A DNA stretch of 64,000 nt from assembly GCF_022489025.1 (NCBI RefSeq), contig NZ_JAKVTG010000018.1, positions 1 to 64,000 of the forward strand, written 5' to 3'. A program made the translations under genes and the position numbers. The notes below the pieces were generated by a model, which saw nothing but the letters and a program-made list of their open reading frames with translations, was not told the DNA's origin and made no database searches. Every line of letters starts with the position of its first letter. Position 1 is the stretch's first letter. Source of the DNA: Planococcus halocryophilus. GTDB lineage: Bacteria; Bacillota; Bacilli; Bacillales_A; Planococcaceae. Shown piece by piece: positions 7,538-20,402 of this stretch.

Positions 7538-8482
7538 TCAGTCTTCTTTACGAAGGCCAAGGCCTAAATCTTCCAACTTCACTTTAACTTCTTCAAGTGA
7601 TTTGCGTCCGAGGTTGCGTACTTTCATCATGTCGTCTTCCGACTTGCTTGCCAGTTCGTGTACCGTGTTGATACCCGCACGTTTTAAACAGTTGTAAGAT
7701 CGAACCGAAAGATCAAGTTCTTCGATAGTCATCTCTAATACTTTCTCTTTTTGGTCTTCTTCTTTTTCAACCATGATTTCAGCCGTTTGTGCCTCATCAG
7801 TTAATCCTACGAAGATATTTAAATGCTCAGTAAAAATCTTTGCCCCTAGTGCAATTGCCTCTTTTGGACCAATGCTGCCATCTGTCCAAACATCAAGAGA
7901 TAATTTGTCAAAATGAGCTAGTTGACCCACACGAGTGTTTTCCACTTGGAAATTAACGCGTGAAACTGGAGTGTAAATAGAGTCAATCGGGATAACGCCA
8001 ATCGGAAGATCTTCACGTTTGTTCTGATCTGCACGAGCATATCCACGGCCTCTGTTCGCATACATACGCATACGTAAGTGACCATTTTTAGCGATTGTTG
8101 CAATATATAGATCCGGATTCAGAATTTCCACGTCACTATCGTGCGTGATATCTGCAGCCGTAACCGTTCCATCACCTTTTACATCAATTTCAATGACTTT
8201 TTCTTCGTCAGAGTAAATTTTCAAAGCAAGCTTCTTGATATTCAAAATAATTGTTGCTACATCTTCTTCTACACCTTCAACAGTGGAGAATTCGTGTAGT
8301 ACGCCATCAATTTGAATAGAAGTAACAGCTGCGCCAGGTAAAGATGAAAGTAAGATTCGACGTAAGGAGTTTCCTAAAGTGGTTCCATATCCACGCTCAA
8401 GAGGTTCAATAACAAATTTACCAAACTTGGCATTATTATCGATCTCAACCGTTTCAATCTTTGGTTTTTCTATTTCAAGCAT
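7538..8482 (-). CDS. rpoA: RNA polymerase alpha subunit
   Basis: Alpha dimerises to nucleate RNA polymerase assembly, and its C-terminal domain binds UP elements and activators. Of 314 residues, the N-terminal assembly domain covers roughly 1-230 ([15 protein letters not shown] is the dimer-interface block). After an acidic linker ([14 protein letters not shown]), the helix-hairpin C-terminal domain covers about 245-314 ([38 protein letters not shown]). GGAGG precedes the ATG. It lies between rpsK and rplQ as in other Bacilli. Confidence 0.99.
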   Translation of the reverse strand: MLEIEKPKIETVEIDNNAKFGKFVIEPLERGYGTTLGNSLRRILLSSLPGAAVTSIQIDGVLHEFSTVEGVEEDVATIILNIKKLALKIYSDEEKVIEIDVKGDGTVTAADITHDSDVEILNPDLYIATIAKNGHLRMRMYANRGRGYARADQNKREDLPIGVIPIDSIYTPVSRVNFQVENTRVGQLAHFDKLSLDVWTDGSIGPKEAIALGAKIFTEHLNIFVGLTDEAQTAEIMVEKEEDQKEKVLEMTIEELDLSVRSYNCLKRAGINTVHELASKSEDDMMKVRNLGRKSLEEVKVKLEDLGLGLRKED

Positions 8483-8612
8483 TCATTTTACCCTCCTTCA
8501 AAACGTCGGTTTTTTTTCGTTTCATCAAGAATTCGATAGTCACAGACTTTCGCTACGATTCAGAACCCATCCAGTAAGTCGTGATGTTCAAAAATCCTAT
8601 TCAGATTAACGA

Positions 8613-9020
<408 letters not shown>

Positions 9021-9027
9021 TTACTGA

Positions 9028-9393
9028 TTATTTTTTCTTGTTAGCTACAGTTTTACGAGGACCTTTACGCGTACGCGCATTATTCTTCGTATTTTGTCCG
9101 CGAACAGGTAGTCCACGACGATGGCGAATTCCTCGGAAGCTAGCAATTTCCATCAAGCGTTTGATGTTCATTGAAACTTCACGGCGAAGGTCACCTTCGA
9201 TTTTGTATTGATCTAATTGTTCACGGATATTGTTCAACTCATCTTCTGTAAGATCACGAACTCGTGTTTCTTCAGAGATACTAGCAGCAGAAAGAACTTT
9301 CTGAGCAGTTGTTTTACCAACACCGAAAATATATGTTAATGAAATAACAACGCGTTTATCGCGCGGAATGTCAACACCAGCAATACGTGCCAT
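9028..9393 (-). CDS. rpsM: 30S ribosomal protein S13
   Basis: S13 (uS13) is in the head and bridges to the large subunit; its tail approaches P-site tRNA. The 121-residue product has [26 protein letters not shown] at the start, the conserved [27 protein letters not shown] near the end and a lysine-rich C-terminus. It follows rpmJ by 23 bases. Confidence 0.98.
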   Translation of the reverse strand: MARIAGVDIPRDKRVVISLTYIFGVGKTTAQKVLSAASISEETRVRDLTEDELNNIREQLDQYKIEGDLRREVSMNIKRLMEIASFRGIRHRRGLPVRGQNTKNNARTRKGPRKTVANKKK

Positions 9394-9416
9394 GTGTGCG
9401 ATGCACCTCCTTCATA

Positions 9417-9530
<114 letters not shown>

Positions 9531-9567
9531 CTAACCCAACCTCCTTAGTAGTCCGGAGTGCAAAAGA

Positions 9568-9786
9568 TTATTTAAAACGGTATGTGATACGACCGCGTGT
9601 TAAATCATAAGGAGAAAGTTCCACTGTCACTTTATCTCCTGGCAGAATGCGGATGAAATGCATGCGAATCTTGCCTGATACGTGCGCAAGAATCGTATGA
9701 CCGTTTTCCAATTCCACTTTAAACATCGCGTTAGGCAAAGTCTCAACGACAGTTCCTTCGATTTCGATTACATCGTCTTTCGCCAT
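9568..9786 (-). CDS. infA: Translation initiation factor IF-1
   Basis: IF-1 binds the ribosomal A site during initiation and helps IF-2 and IF-3. The 72-residue product is a single OB-fold with the hallmark blocks [22 protein letters not shown] and [28 protein letters not shown]. It has GGGAG about nine bases before the ATG. About 400 bases upstream is adk. The genes map and the KOW-domain gene normally found between them in B. subtilis are missing here. Confidence 0.98.
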   Translation of the reverse strand: MAKDDVIEIEGTVVETLPNAMFKVELENGHTILAHVSGKIRMHFIRILPGDKVTVELSPYDLTRGRITYRFK

Positions 9787-10025
9787 CGACCCAGTCTCCC
9801 TTCTGTATACAAATCAGGATCTCATCTTCAAACAGTATTTGCTGATTGAATAGTAGTAGTACATTCATTCACGAGAAATGCATGAGTGACATTTGAAAGA
9901 CATTATCCGAGCTCCGCAGATTAGCGGGGCGGCATTAATCCAGCAAAGCCAGTCTGTCTCATGTATCCTCGACTGCCCGGACTGCCTTGGATGAGTTCCA
10001 AACCCGTTACACAGATGCTTCCACG
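9787..10025 (-). ncRNA. Long structured leader of infA (candidate)
   Basis: No gene is seen between adk and infA. The minus strand downstream of the TATAAT at 10037-10032 would make a leader of about 240 bases. It contains plausible stems, for example TTGGA-ACTCA-TCCAA and CCGC-N6-GCGG within GCCGCCCCGC/GCGGAGC. I find no trace of map or of the KOW gene in it. It may be an undescribed regulatory leader or simply a relic of deleted genes. Confidence 0.35.
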
Positions 10026-10031
10026 AAACCC

Positions 10032-10060
10032 ATTATACTAGTTTCGATAAATAATTGCAC
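10032..10060 (-). promoter_or_regulatory. Promoter of the infA-rplQ segment
   Basis: A perfect -10 TATAAT lies on the minus strand (10037-10032), with a weak -35 GTGCAA 17 bases upstream. It would drive infA, rpmJ, rpsM, rpsK, rpoA and rplQ independently of the upstream S10-spc transcript. Confidence 0.45.
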
Positions 10061-10082
10061 TAAAGTGCGTTTACATCGACGT

Positions 10083-10127
10083 TCATATCCTGAGCCTTGT
10101 ATGCTTTTGCAGCTCTCGAAAATTCAT
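10083..10127 (-). CDS. Possible 14-codon leader ORF downstream of adk
   Basis: A short frame encoding MNFRELQKHTRLRI then stop has GGAG spaced for translation just before its ATG. It lies between adk and the infA promoter. No similarity is recognised. CTCC about 20 bases upstream could pair with the GGAG and hide it. It may be chance: such short frames are common. Confidence 0.2.
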   Translation of the reverse strand: MNFRELQKHTRLRI

Positions 10128-10184
10128 ATCTCCGGTGCTCCTTAAAGCCACATGGAGGCAACTAACTGCGCCCGGCGCCGGGGA

Positions 10185-10850
<666 letters not shown>

Positions 10851-10899
10851 TCAAACAATTGGACAAGAGACGCTTTCACGTCCCTTAATATCCCACTGA

Positions 10900-12195
10900 T
10901 TATTTCATAAAGCCTTTGTAATGACGTTTTACAAGTTGTGATTCTAATTGTTTCATCGTTTCTAGTGCTACACCTACAACAATCAAAAGACTTGTTCCAC
11001 CGATTTGCGCCGATTGCGGTAAATTAGCTACGTTAATGAAGAAAATCGGAAGAACAGCAATAATTGCCAGGAAGATAGCGCCAACGAATGTCAATCGATA
11101 TAACACACTTGTTAAATAATCCTGCGTATTTTTACCCGGACGGATTCCCGGAATATATGCACCCTGCTTTTTCAAGTTATCCGACACGTTTTCAGGATTA
11201 ACCTGAATAAATGCGTAGAAATACGTAAATGCTACGATCAAAGCGACATAAATAATCATGCCGACTGGGCGCGTATAATCAAACGTATTCTGAATCGCTT
11301 CTGTAAACGCGTTGGCACCAAAGAAAGAAGCAATAGTTTGTGGCGTAATAATAAACGCTACTGCAAAGATTACCGGTATAACTCCGGCCGCGTTCACTTT
11401 CAAAGGTAAATGCGTTTGCTGCCCACTTGTTGTCTGGCCACGGCCAGCAACTCGTTTTGCATACTGAATTGGTATTTTACGCAACGCTTGTTGAACGTAA
11501 ATGACCAAAACCGTAATGGCAACAACTGCTAATGCAAGCAATGCCATGATGGCAATATTGATTGGAAGCTGATCTCCAGCCCCTTGAATCTGCTGTGCAT
11601 ATAATTGGTTAATAGCACCTGGTATTGCAGCGACAATCCCTGCGAAGATGATAATCGAAATACCGTTCCCCACACCTTTTGCCGTAATCTGCTCACCAAG
11701 CCACAGTAGAAACGCTGTACCCCCAGTCAATACAATGGCGATGACAACGTAAGTTGAAATCGTGTCGTTCTGGATTAAAGAACCTCCGTACATTTGGTTA
11801 AACCCATAAGACATACCGATTGCTTGAATAAAGGCAAGAACGATTGTGAAGTAGCGAGTGAATTGAGCAAGTTTCCGTCTTCCGACTTCTCCTTGTTTCG
11901 CCCACTCTGCAAATTTCGGTACAACATCCATCTGCAATAATTGCACGATGATTGATGCGGTAATGTATGGCATAATTCCCATCGCTAAAATCGAAAAGTT
12001 AGCAAGGGCACCTCCACCGAAAGTATTTAAGAATCCAACCAGACCCATCTGGTCAGTAGCTTGCAAAACCGAAGCGTCAACATTCGGTACTGGAACAAAA
12101 GTTCCAATACGGAAAATGATGAGCATCAATAATGTAAAGAATATTTTATTTCGAATATCAGTCACGCGCATAAAATTAGAGATTGTCTGAAACAT
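10900..12195 (-). CDS. secY: Preprotein translocase channel SecY
   Basis: SecY forms the protein-conducting channel of the general secretion pathway with SecE and SecG. The 431-residue product has about ten membrane helices and starts [18 protein letters not shown]. Signature stretches are VGRRKLAQFTRYFTI and the cytoplasmic loop AKRVAGRGQTTSGQQTHLPLKVN, which contacts SecA and ribosomes. Its ATG overlaps the rplO stop by one base (TAATG), so translation is coupled. secE lies 37 kb away in this window. Confidence 0.98.
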   Translation of the reverse strand: MFQTISNFMRVTDIRNKIFFTLLMLIIFRIGTFVPVPNVDASVLQATDQMGLVGFLNTFGGGALANFSILAMGIMPYITASIIVQLLQMDVVPKFAEWAKQGEVGRRKLAQFTRYFTIVLAFIQAIGMSYGFNQMYGGSLIQNDTISTYVVIAIVLTGGTAFLLWLGEQITAKGVGNGISIIIFAGIVAAIPGAINQLYAQQIQGAGDQLPINIAIMALLALAVVAITVLVIYVQQALRKIPIQYAKRVAGRGQTTSGQQTHLPLKVNAAGVIPVIFAVAFIITPQTIASFFGANAFTEAIQNTFDYTRPVGMIIYVALIVAFTYFYAFIQVNPENVSDNLKKQGAYIPGIRPGKNTQDYLTSVLYRLTFVGAIFLAIIAVLPIFFINVANLPQSAQIGGTSLLIVVGVALETMKQLESQLVKRHYKGFMK

Positions 12196-12635
12196 TAAAC
12201 CACCTCGGTTTGTCCGCCGGCAGCTTCGATCGCTTCTTTAGCTGATCCAGAGAATTTGTGAGCTTTTACTGTCAATTTCTTTTCTAAGCTACCATTGCCG
12301 AGAATTTTGATTCCAGAACGTTCGTTGCTCACAACACCTGTTTCAATCAACAATGCAGGTGTTACTTCTGTGCCTTCGTCGAAACGATTTAACACTTCCA
12401 CATTCACGACTGCATAGTCTTTACGGTTAATGTTGGTAAATCCACGTTTTGGTAAACGACGGAATAATGGGTTTTGACCACCCTCAAATCCAGGACGAAC
12501 ACCGCCGCCTGAACGTGCGTTTTGACCTTTATGACCTTTACCTGCTGTTTTACCAGTACCTGAACCGATACCGCGTCCGATACGCTTTCTCGAGCTGCGT
12601 GAACCTTCTGCCGGTTTTAATTCATGAAGTTTCAT
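12195..12635 (-). CDS. rplO: 50S ribosomal protein L15
   Basis: L15 (uL15) is a late assembly protein in the core of the large subunit. The 146-residue product has the glycine/arginine-rich extended N-terminus ([20 protein letters not shown] then [20 protein letters not shown]) and a globular C-terminus. It follows rpmD by 33 bases and overlaps secY by a single base. Confidence 0.98.
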   Translation of the reverse strand: MKLHELKPAEGSRSSRKRIGRGIGSGTGKTAGKGHKGQNARSGGGVRPGFEGGQNPLFRRLPKRGFTNINRKDYAVVNVEVLNRFDEGTEVTPALLIETGVVSNERSGIKILGNGSLEKKLTVKAHKFSGSAKEAIEAAGGQTEVV

Positions 12636-12668
12636 TTGGTTGGCACCTCCTTCTATAGAAATCCGTAA

Positions 12669-12851
12669 TTAAACTTCTTTAATAGTTACTAAGTGAGCGA
12701 CTTTATCAATCATTCCGCGAACGGCTGCATTGTCTTGGTGCTCAACAGTTTGATGCATTTTGCGCAATCCTAATGACTGAACAGTTTTACGTTGTGACGG
12801 TTTAGCGCCAATCACAGATTTTGTGAGGGTAATTTCCAATTTAGTTGCCAT
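12669..12851 (-). CDS. rpmD: 50S ribosomal protein L30
   Basis: L30 (uL30) is a small peripheral large-subunit protein. The 60-residue product carries the typical block [25 protein letters not shown] and the C-terminal [15 protein letters not shown]. It lies in the canonical order rpsE-rpmD-rplO, with a 13-base gap after rpsE. Confidence 0.97.
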   Translation of the reverse strand: MATKLEITLTKSVIGAKPSQRKTVQSLGLRKMHQTVEHQDNAAVRGMIDKVAHLVTIKEV

Positions 12852-12864
12852 GTGATTTTCCCTC

Positions 12865-13365
12865 CTATCCTAACAGTTCTTCTATTGATTTACCGCGAAG
12901 TTTTGCAACTTGGTCAGCACTTTTCAATTGAGTTAAACCGTTAATAGTTGCACGTACCATGTTGATTGGTGTGCTTGAACCTAGAGATTTAGATAAAATA
13001 TCTTGTACCCCAGCTAATTCAAGTACCGCACGAACAGGTCCGCCAGCAATTACACCAGTACCCGGAGAAGCAGGTTTGATTAAGATTTGGCCTGCACCAA
13101 AACGACCGATTACTAAGTGTGGAGTTGTACCCTTAACCATTGGTACTTCAATAAGGTTTTTCTTCGCATCTTCAATAGCTTTGCGGATAGCATCTGGAAC
13201 TTCTTGAGCTTTACCAGTACCAAAACCAACATTACCATTTTTGTCGCCTACAACAACTAATGCGGAGAAACGGAAACGACGTCCACCTTTTACAACTTTC
13301 GCTACGCGGTTAATCGTAACTACGCGTTCTTCAAGTTCAAGTTTGTTTGGATCAATACGACGCAT
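12865..13365 (-). CDS. rpsE: 30S ribosomal protein S5
   Basis: S5 (uS5) helps set decoding fidelity and mRNA unwinding at the entry channel. The 166-residue product has the double-stranded-RNA-binding N-terminal domain ([29 protein letters not shown], about 12-40) and a C-terminal domain with [19 protein letters not shown]. The KGGRRF loop targeted by spectinomycin-resistance changes looks unaltered. Confidence 0.98.
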   Translation of the reverse strand: MRRIDPNKLELEERVVTINRVAKVVKGGRRFRFSALVVVGDKNGNVGFGTGKAQEVPDAIRKAIEDAKKNLIEVPMVKGTTPHLVIGRFGAGQILIKPASPGTGVIAGGPVRAVLELAGVQDILSKSLGSSTPINMVRATINGLTQLKSADQVAKLRGKSIEELLG

Positions 13366-13385
13366 GAAATGTGTCCCTCCTTCTT

Positions 13386-13748
13386 TTAAAATTGTAAACC
13401 ATTTTCACGTGCAGCTTCTGCTAACGCTTTTACACGTCCATGATATAAATAACCACCGCGGTCGAATACAACCGATTTCAAGCCGTTTTCAGTAGCGCGT
13501 TTTGCGATTGTTTCGCCGACTTTAGTTGCTGCTTCCACGTTGCCAGTAGATTCTACAGAAAAATCTTTCTCCATAGATGATGCACTTGCAAGTGTAACGC
13601 CATTCATATCGTCGATCAATTGAGCGTAAATGTATTTATTTGAACGGAATACGTTTAAACGTGGGCGTTGTGCTGTACCCGAAATTTTAGAACGTACGCG
13701 TGCATGACGTTTTTTACGAGATGCGTTTTTATCGAGTTTCGTAATCAC
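13386..13748 (-). CDS. rplR: 50S ribosomal protein L18
   Basis: L18 (uL18) binds 5S rRNA with L5 and helps place it in the large subunit. The frame opens at a GTG nine bases earlier. The better start is the GTG giving [15 protein letters not shown], because AAGGAG stands eight bases before it and the product is then 120 residues, as in B. subtilis. Conserved blocks are [23 protein letters not shown] (split here as RHARV and RPRLNVFRS) and [16 protein letters not shown]. Confidence 0.96.
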   Translation of the reverse strand: MITKLDKNASRKKRHARVRSKISGTAQRPRLNVFRSNKYIYAQLIDDMNGVTLASASSMEKDFSVESTGNVEAATKVGETIAKRATENGLKSVVFDRGGYLYHGRVKALAEAARENGLQF

Positions 13749-13781
13749 TGAGGTCACTCCTTTCAGCCTGCCTAAGCAGCA

Positions 13782-14321
13782 TTATTTACCTGTTTTACCT
13801 TCTTTACGACGAACTGCTTCTCCTTCGTAACGGATACCTTTGCCTTTATATGGCTCTGGTGGACGTACTTGGCGAATGTTCGAAGCAAGAGCTCCAACAC
13901 GTTCTTTATCGATACCTTTAACAATAACTTTAGTGTTAGCTGGAACTTCAACTGTAACTCCGTTTTCCGGTATGAATTCAACCGGGTGAGAGTAGCCTAC
14001 GTTAAGAACCAATTTTTCACCTTGCAACTGAGCACGGTAACCTACACCCACTAATTCAAGTGTGCGTGAGAATCCTTCTGAAACTCCAGTAACCATGTTT
14101 GCAAGCAAAGCACGAGTTGTACCGTGGTTTGTGCGGTGGTCTTTAGAATCTGAAGGACGTGTCAATGTTAGCACGTTATCTTCTAGAGCGATTGTAATAT
14201 CTTTATGGAATTCGCGAGTTAACTCGCCTTTAGGTCCTTTAACAGTTACAGCATTCTTGTCTCCAAGAGTAATTGTAACGTCTGCAGGAACCTCAATTGG
14301 TTTTTTACCTACACGTGACAT
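13782..14321 (-). CDS. rplF: 50S ribosomal protein L6
   Basis: L6 (uL6) lies near the factor-binding centre, next to the sarcin-ricin loop. The 179-residue product holds two repeated L6 folds (about 10-80 and 85-170) and begins [17 protein letters not shown]. The conserved C-terminal motif [19 protein letters not shown] is present. It is between rpsH and rplR in the usual order. Confidence 0.98.
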   Translation of the reverse strand: MSRVGKKPIEVPADVTITLGDKNAVTVKGPKGELTREFHKDITIALEDNVLTLTRPSDSKDHRTNHGTTRALLANMVTGVSEGFSRTLELVGVGYRAQLQGEKLVLNVGYSHPVEFIPENGVTVEVPANTKVIVKGIDKERVGALASNIRQVRPPEPYKGKGIRYEGEAVRRKEGKTGK

Positions 14322-14351
14322 TCTTTTGCACCTCCATTCGTTTGTTGCTTA

Positions 14352-14750
14352 TTACCAAACGTATGCTATGATTTCTCCGCCGATTTGTTTCGCGCGGGCT
14401 TCTTTATCAGTTACTAAACCTTGTGATGTTGAGACTAAAGCGATTCCAAGACCGTTTAGTACACGTGGCACCTCGTTAGTTTTAGCGTAAACACGTAATC
14501 CTGGTTTTGAAATACGTTTCAATCCAGTAATAACGCGTTCGTTGTTAGCTCCGTATTTAAGGAAAATCCGGATCATGCCTTGTTTATCATCTTCAACATA
14601 TTCTACGTCACGAACGAAACCTTCACGCTTAAGGATTTCAGCGATGTCTTTTTTCACATTAGAAGCCGGAAGCTCTAATTTTTCGTGACGAACCATGTTT
14701 GCATTACGAATGCGTGTCAGCATATCTGCAATCGGATCTGTCATTGTCAT
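14352..14750 (-). CDS. rpsH: 30S ribosomal protein S8
   Basis: S8 (uS8) is a primary binder of the 16S central domain and, in E. coli, the translational repressor of the spc operon. The 132-residue product starts [20 protein letters not shown] and ends [22 protein letters not shown], both family hallmarks, including the STSQG RNA-contact motif. Confidence 0.98.
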   Translation of the reverse strand: MTMTDPIADMLTRIRNANMVRHEKLELPASNVKKDIAEILKREGFVRDVEYVEDDKQGMIRIFLKYGANNERVITGLKRISKPGLRVYAKTNEVPRVLNGLGIALVSTSQGLVTDKEARAKQIGGEIIAYVW

Positions 14751-14779
14751 TACTTTTACCTCCTTCCCAAATTAGGGGA

Positions 14780-15524
<745 letters not shown>

Positions 15525-15551
15525 GTGTGTACCTCCCTTCATTCAGGAATT

Positions 15552-15863
15552 TTATTTATCTAATTTTTCGCCGGATTTTTTTGCAACACGAACTTTTTTA
15601 CCATCTTCAACCTTATAACCTACACGAGTCGGCTCGCCTGATTTAGGGTCAAGTAACATTACGTTAGAAACGTGAATTGCTGCTTCTTGGCTGACAATTC
15701 CACCTTGTGGATTTGCCTGGTTCGGTTTTGTATGCTTTTTCACGATGTTTACACCTTCAACAAGCACACGGTCTTTCTTAGGTAAAGCTGTCAAAACAAC
15801 ACCTGTTTTGCCTTTGTCTTTACCTGAGATTACCTTAACTGTATCGCCTTTTTTAACATGCAT
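15552..15863 (-). CDS. rplX: 50S ribosomal protein L24
   Basis: L24 (uL24) starts large-subunit assembly and later lies at the tunnel exit. The 103-residue product has an N-terminal KOW motif ([20 protein letters not shown]) and the block [21 protein letters not shown]. It follows rplN by 35 bases in the canonical order. Confidence 0.98.
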   Translation of the reverse strand: MHVKKGDTVKVISGKDKGKTGVVLTALPKKDRVLVEGVNIVKKHTKPNQANPQGGIVSQEAAIHVSNVMLLDPKSGEPTRVGYKVEDGKKVRVAKKSGEKLDK

Positions 15864-15898
15864 TCTGTCGCACCTCCTTGGTATGGCACATTGATTTA

Positions 15899-16267
<369 letters not shown>

Positions 16268-16314
16268 TTAGGTAACCTCCCTTCGGAATTTCTTAGATTC
16301 CGAAATTATTTAAA

Positions 16315-16578
16315 TTAAATGATAACCGCTTTTTGTACAATTTCCAATACGCGGAAACGTTTAGTAGCTGATAGCGGACGAGTTTCCATGATGCGAACTA
16401 CGTCGCCCATTTTCGCTTCGTTTAGCTCATCATGAGCTTTATATTTCTTAGAGTATTTTACACGTTTGCCATAGAATGCGTGCTTCTTTTGAGTTTCAAC
16501 CATTACTGTAACGGTTTTGTCCATTTTGTCAGACACAACACGGCCTGTGTATACTTTGCGTTGGTTACGCTCAGTCAT
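16315..16578 (-). CDS. rpsQ: 30S ribosomal protein S17
   Basis: S17 (uS17) is an OB-fold primary binder of 16S rRNA. The 87-residue product starts [20 protein letters not shown] and includes the conserved [21 protein letters not shown] stretch and [12 protein letters not shown]. It is between rpmC and rplN, as expected. Confidence 0.98.
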   Translation of the reverse strand: MTERNQRKVYTGRVVSDKMDKTVTVMVETQKKHAFYGKRVKYSKKYKAHDELNEAKMGDVVRIMETRPLSATKRFRVLEIVQKAVII

Positions 16579-16602
16579 ACTTGCAAACCTCCTCTCGATT
16601 TA

Positions 16603-17227
<625 letters not shown>

Positions 17228-17228
17228 A

Positions 17229-17885
17229 TTATTTGCCTCCTTCCTCAGATTTCTTCTTAGTTGGAAGGACTTCACCGCGGTAGATCCATACCTTTACGCC
17301 AAGCTTACCATAAGTTGTGTCTGCTTCAGCATGCGCATAATCGATATCAGCGCGGAGCGTATGGAGCGGAACAGTACCTTCACTGTAGTGTTCAGCACGC
17401 GCAATGTCAGCGCCGCCTAGACGTCCAGATACTTGAGTTTTGATTCCTTTAGCGCCAGAACGCATAGTGCGTTGGATCGCTTGTTTTTGTGCACGACGGA
17501 AAGACACTCGGTTTTCCAATTGACGCGCAACACTTTCAGCTACTAATCTTGCATCAAGATCAGCTCTTTTGATTTCAATAATGTTGATGTGTACACGCTT
17601 GCCAGTCATAGAGTTAAGCTGTTTGCGAAGTACTTCTACTTCAGATCCACCTTTACCAATTACCATACCTGGTTTCGCAGTATGAATAGTTACGTTAACA
17701 CGGTTTGCAGCGCGCTCAATTTCAATTTTAGAAACTGATGCTTCTTTCAAACGTGCTTCAACATATTCACGGATTTTAATATCTTCGTGAAGAAGCGTAG
17801 CATAATCTTTCTCAGCGTACCATTTAGATTCCCAATCACGAATGATTCCGATACGCATCCCAATTGGATGTATTTTTTGTCCCAC
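17229..17885 (-). CDS. rpsC: 30S ribosomal protein S3
   Basis: S3 (uS3) forms the mRNA entry gate and takes part in ribosomal helicase action. It starts with GTG ([20 protein letters not shown]) after a GGAGG site. Of 218 residues, a KH domain covers about 38-106 ([17 protein letters not shown] is the GXXG loop region), followed by the C-terminal domain with [17 protein letters not shown]. The order rplV-rpsC-rplP is standard. Confidence 0.98.
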   Translation of the reverse strand: MGQKIHPIGMRIGIIRDWESKWYAEKDYATLLHEDIKIREYVEARLKEASVSKIEIERAANRVNVTIHTAKPGMVIGKGGSEVEVLRKQLNSMTGKRVHINIIEIKRADLDARLVAESVARQLENRVSFRRAQKQAIQRTMRSGAKGIKTQVSGRLGGADIARAEHYSEGTVPLHTLRADIDYAHAEADTTYGKLGVKVWIYRGEVLPTKKKSEEGGK

Positions 17886-17888
17886 GAA

Positions 17889-18230
17889 TTATCCCTCCTT
17901 CTGGTCAGATACCACTAGTGTGATGTGGCTTGTGCGTTTATTAATTGCGCTTGCGCGTCCCATTGCACGGGGACGGAAACGTTTAAGTGTTGGTCCTTCG
18001 TCAACGAATACTTCGCTGATGACTAAGTCATTCAGGTCCATTTCGTAGTTGTGTTCAGCGTTAGCAGCTGCAGATTTCAATAACTTCTCAATAACAACAG
18101 TTGCTGCTTTTGGAGTATGGTTCAAAATCGCAACAGCTTCGCCAATTTGCTTGCCTCGGATCAAATCTACTACTAAACGGACTTTACGAGGAGCAATACG
18201 TACTGTTCTAGCGACAGCTTTTGCTTGCAT
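17889..18230 (-). CDS. rplV: 50S ribosomal protein L22
   Basis: L22 (uL22) lines the nascent-peptide tunnel with a long beta hairpin; changes in that loop give macrolide resistance. The 113-residue product has [20 protein letters not shown] near the start and the tunnel hairpin region [20 protein letters not shown], with no insertion or deletion that I can see. Confidence 0.98.
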   Translation of the reverse strand: MQAKAVARTVRIAPRKVRLVVDLIRGKQIGEAVAILNHTPKAATVVIEKLLKSAAANAEHNYEMDLNDLVISEVFVDEGPTLKRFRPRAMGRASAINKRTSHITLVVSDQKEG

Positions 18231-18249
18231 AGGGAAATCCTCCTCTCAA

Positions 18250-18528
18250 TTAACGTCTTGTTTTCTTATCGTCTGCACCATGACTAGCGTATTTACGCGT
18301 TGGAGCGAATTCGCCTAGTTTATGGCCCACCATGTCTTCAGTCACGTATACAGGAATGTGCTTGCGACCATCATATACTGCGATTGTTTGTCCGATGAAT
18401 GTCGGGAAAATTGTAGAACGGCGAGACCAAGTTTTGATCACTTGTTTTTTCTCAGAGTCCTTTTGTGCTTCAACTTTTTTCATAAGATGATCATCAACAA
18501 AAGGTCCTTTTTTCAAGCTGCGGCCCAT
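18250..18528 (-). CDS. rpsS: 30S ribosomal protein S19
   Basis: S19 (uS19) pairs with S13 in the head. The 92-residue product starts [20 protein letters not shown] and has the conserved [21 protein letters not shown] and [15 protein letters not shown] blocks. It follows rplB by 60 bases, a slightly larger gap than its neighbours, within which GGTTCTTTTGGCGAACC can form a small hairpin. Confidence 0.98.
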   Translation of the reverse strand: MGRSLKKGPFVDDHLMKKVEAQKDSEKKQVIKTWSRRSTIFPTFIGQTIAVYDGRKHIPVYVTEDMVGHKLGEFAPTRKYASHGADDKKTRR

Positions 18529-18588
18529 GTGGGATCCTCCCTTCGTGATTGCACCACGGTTCTTTTGGCGAACCGTAGCGGAATCAAA

Positions 18589-19419
18589 TTATTTTTTACG
18601 ACGACGCACGATAAATTTATCGGATTTATTCGTTTTCTTACGTGTCTTGTATCCAAGAGTTGGTTTGCCCCATGGAGACATTGGTGATTTACGTCCGATT
18701 GGCGAACGTCCTTCACCACCACCGTGTGGGTGATCGTTAGGGTTCATTACAGATCCACGTACAGTTGGGCGATTGCCCTTCCAACGGTTACGACCTGCTT
18801 TACCAATATTGATTAATTCGTGTTGCTCATTCCCTACTGCGCCGATAGTTGCGCGGCAAGTAGCAAGGATCATGCGAACTTCGCCTGATTGCAAACGAAC
18901 TGTTACGTATTTACCTTCTTTACCCAATACTTGAGCTGAAGTTCCTGCAGAACGAACTAGTTGTCCGCCGCCACCTGGCTTCAATTCAATGTTATGGATT
19001 GTAGAACCCATTGGGATGTTAGATAATGGCAATGCGTTACCTGCTTTAATATCTGCTTCGATACCTGACATGATTTGAGTTCCAACTTCTACTCCTTTAG
19101 GAGCTAAGATGTAACGTTTTTCACCATCAGCATAATTAATCAATGCGATGTTTGCAGAACGGTTAGGATCGTACTCGATTGTAGCAACGCGTCCTGGAAT
19201 GCCGTCTTTGTTACGTTTGAAATCGATCACGCGGTATTGACGTTTATGTCCACCACCGTGATGGCGTACAGTAATTTTACCTTGGTTATTACGGCCGCCT
19301 TTGCGCTTTACAGGTTGTAGAAGCGATTTTTCAGGCTTGTTCGTAGTGATTTCAGCGAAATCTGAACTCGTCATATTACGACGACCGTTAGTGGTAGGTT
19401 TGTATTTTCTGATCCCCAC
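18589..19419 (-). CDS. rplB: 50S ribosomal protein L2
   Basis: L2 (uL2) is needed for subunit joining and peptidyl-transferase activity. It starts with GTG ([17 protein letters not shown]). The 276-residue product contains the conserved loop [19 protein letters not shown], holding the histidine long linked to the catalytic centre, and the basic C-terminus [18 protein letters not shown]. Confidence 0.98.
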   Translation of the reverse strand: MGIRKYKPTTNGRRNMTSSDFAEITTNKPEKSLLQPVKRKGGRNNQGKITVRHHGGGHKRQYRVIDFKRNKDGIPGRVATIEYDPNRSANIALINYADGEKRYILAPKGVEVGTQIMSGIEADIKAGNALPLSNIPMGSTIHNIELKPGGGGQLVRSAGTSAQVLGKEGKYVTVRLQSGEVRMILATCRATIGAVGNEQHELINIGKAGRNRWKGNRPTVRGSVMNPNDHPHGGGEGRSPIGRKSPMSPWGKPTLGYKTRKKTNKSDKFIVRRRKK

Positions 19420-19465
19420 GTTAGTTCCCTCCTTCTTTAACAGTCCTATAAGAACTTATAGAAAA

Positions 19466-19750
19466 TTAAATTTCGAATAACTCGATGTCTTTAGATTCAG
19501 CAGTCAATTTCACAATCGCTTTACGGCGTTTGTTAGTGTATCCTGCGTGTTTGCCCATACGTTTGAATTTGCCTTTGTAGTTCATGATGTTGACTTTCTC
19601 AACCTTCACGCCAAAGATTTCTTGTACGGCTTGTTTAACTTGTGTTTTATTTGCGCGAGTGTCCACTTCAAAAGTGTACTTTTTCTCTGCCATTACTTCA
19701 GACGATTGCTCAGTAATGACCGGACGTTTAATTACATCACGTGCTTCCAT
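19466..19750 (-). CDS. rplW: 50S ribosomal protein L23
   Basis: L23 (uL23) is the docking site for trigger factor and SRP at the tunnel exit. The 94-residue product starts [18 protein letters not shown] and has the [20 protein letters not shown] and [12 protein letters not shown] blocks. Its ATG overlaps the rplD stop by one base (TAATG). Confidence 0.98.
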   Translation of the reverse strand: MEARDVIKRPVITEQSSEVMAEKKYTFEVDTRANKTQVKQAVQEIFGVKVEKVNIMNYKGKFKRMGKHAGYTNKRRKAIVKLTAESKDIELFEI

Positions 19751-20373
19751 TAACTAAGCACCTCCTCAATTTTCTCGACAGCTGCTTTAGTCATAACAAT
19801 TTTGTCATGTCCAAGCAAGTCTAATACGTTAATACCATCTGCTGCTACTACTGTCATGCCTTTAAGGTTACGTGCGGATTTTGCAACGTTCTCATCAAGG
19901 TCAGCAGTTACGAACAAAGCTTTTTTGCCAATTGAAAGATCTGCGATCAACTGGTTGAAAGATTTTGTTTTTGGCGCATCAAATGTTAATCCTTCAAGTA
20001 CCATCAAGTTTTCTCCAACTACTGCAGATGAAAGTGCAGAGCGTAGAGCTAAACGACGTACTTTCTTAGGAAGTTTGTAGCTGTAGCTACGTGGAGTTGG
20101 TCCGAATACGATACCGCCTCCGCGCCATTGTGGTGAACGGATCGACCCTTGACGAGCACGTCCAGTTCCTTTTTGACGCCATGGCTTTTTACCACCACCA
20201 GCAACTTCAGAACGATTTTTTACTTTATGGTTACCTTGACGAAGTGAAGCGCGTTGAGACACTACTGCGTCGAATAACACTGATTCGTTTGGTTGGATAC
20301 CGAATACATGGTCGTTCAATTCGATTTCGCCAACTTGTGAACCTGTTTGATTTAATAAAGCTACTTTAGTCAT
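19750..20373 (-). CDS. rplD: 50S ribosomal protein L4
   Basis: L4 (uL4) reaches into the exit tunnel with a basic loop. In E. coli it also represses the S10 operon. The 207-residue product shows the tunnel loop [20 protein letters not shown] then [15 protein letters not shown], and the C-terminal [22 protein letters not shown]. Confidence 0.98.
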   Translation of the reverse strand: MTKVALLNQTGSQVGEIELNDHVFGIQPNESVLFDAVVSQRASLRQGNHKVKNRSEVAGGGKKPWRQKGTGRARQGSIRSPQWRGGGIVFGPTPRSYSYKLPKKVRRLALRSALSSAVVGENLMVLEGLTFDAPKTKSFNQLIADLSIGKKALFVTADLDENVAKSARNLKGMTVVAADGINVLDLLGHDKIVMTKAAVEKIEEVLS

Positions 20374-20402
20374 TCTTGTTTCCTCCTTTCTCTAAAAATA
20401 TA

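Noticed and set aside
9787-10184. Degraded map pseudogene between adk and infA
   Set aside because: No stretch resembling methionine aminopeptidase motifs could be found in any minus-strand frame, and the gap is too short for the gene.
14062-14490. Plus-strand frame of 142 codons opposite rplF and rpsH
   Set aside because: Spans two ribosomal protein genes on the other strand, with no family match.
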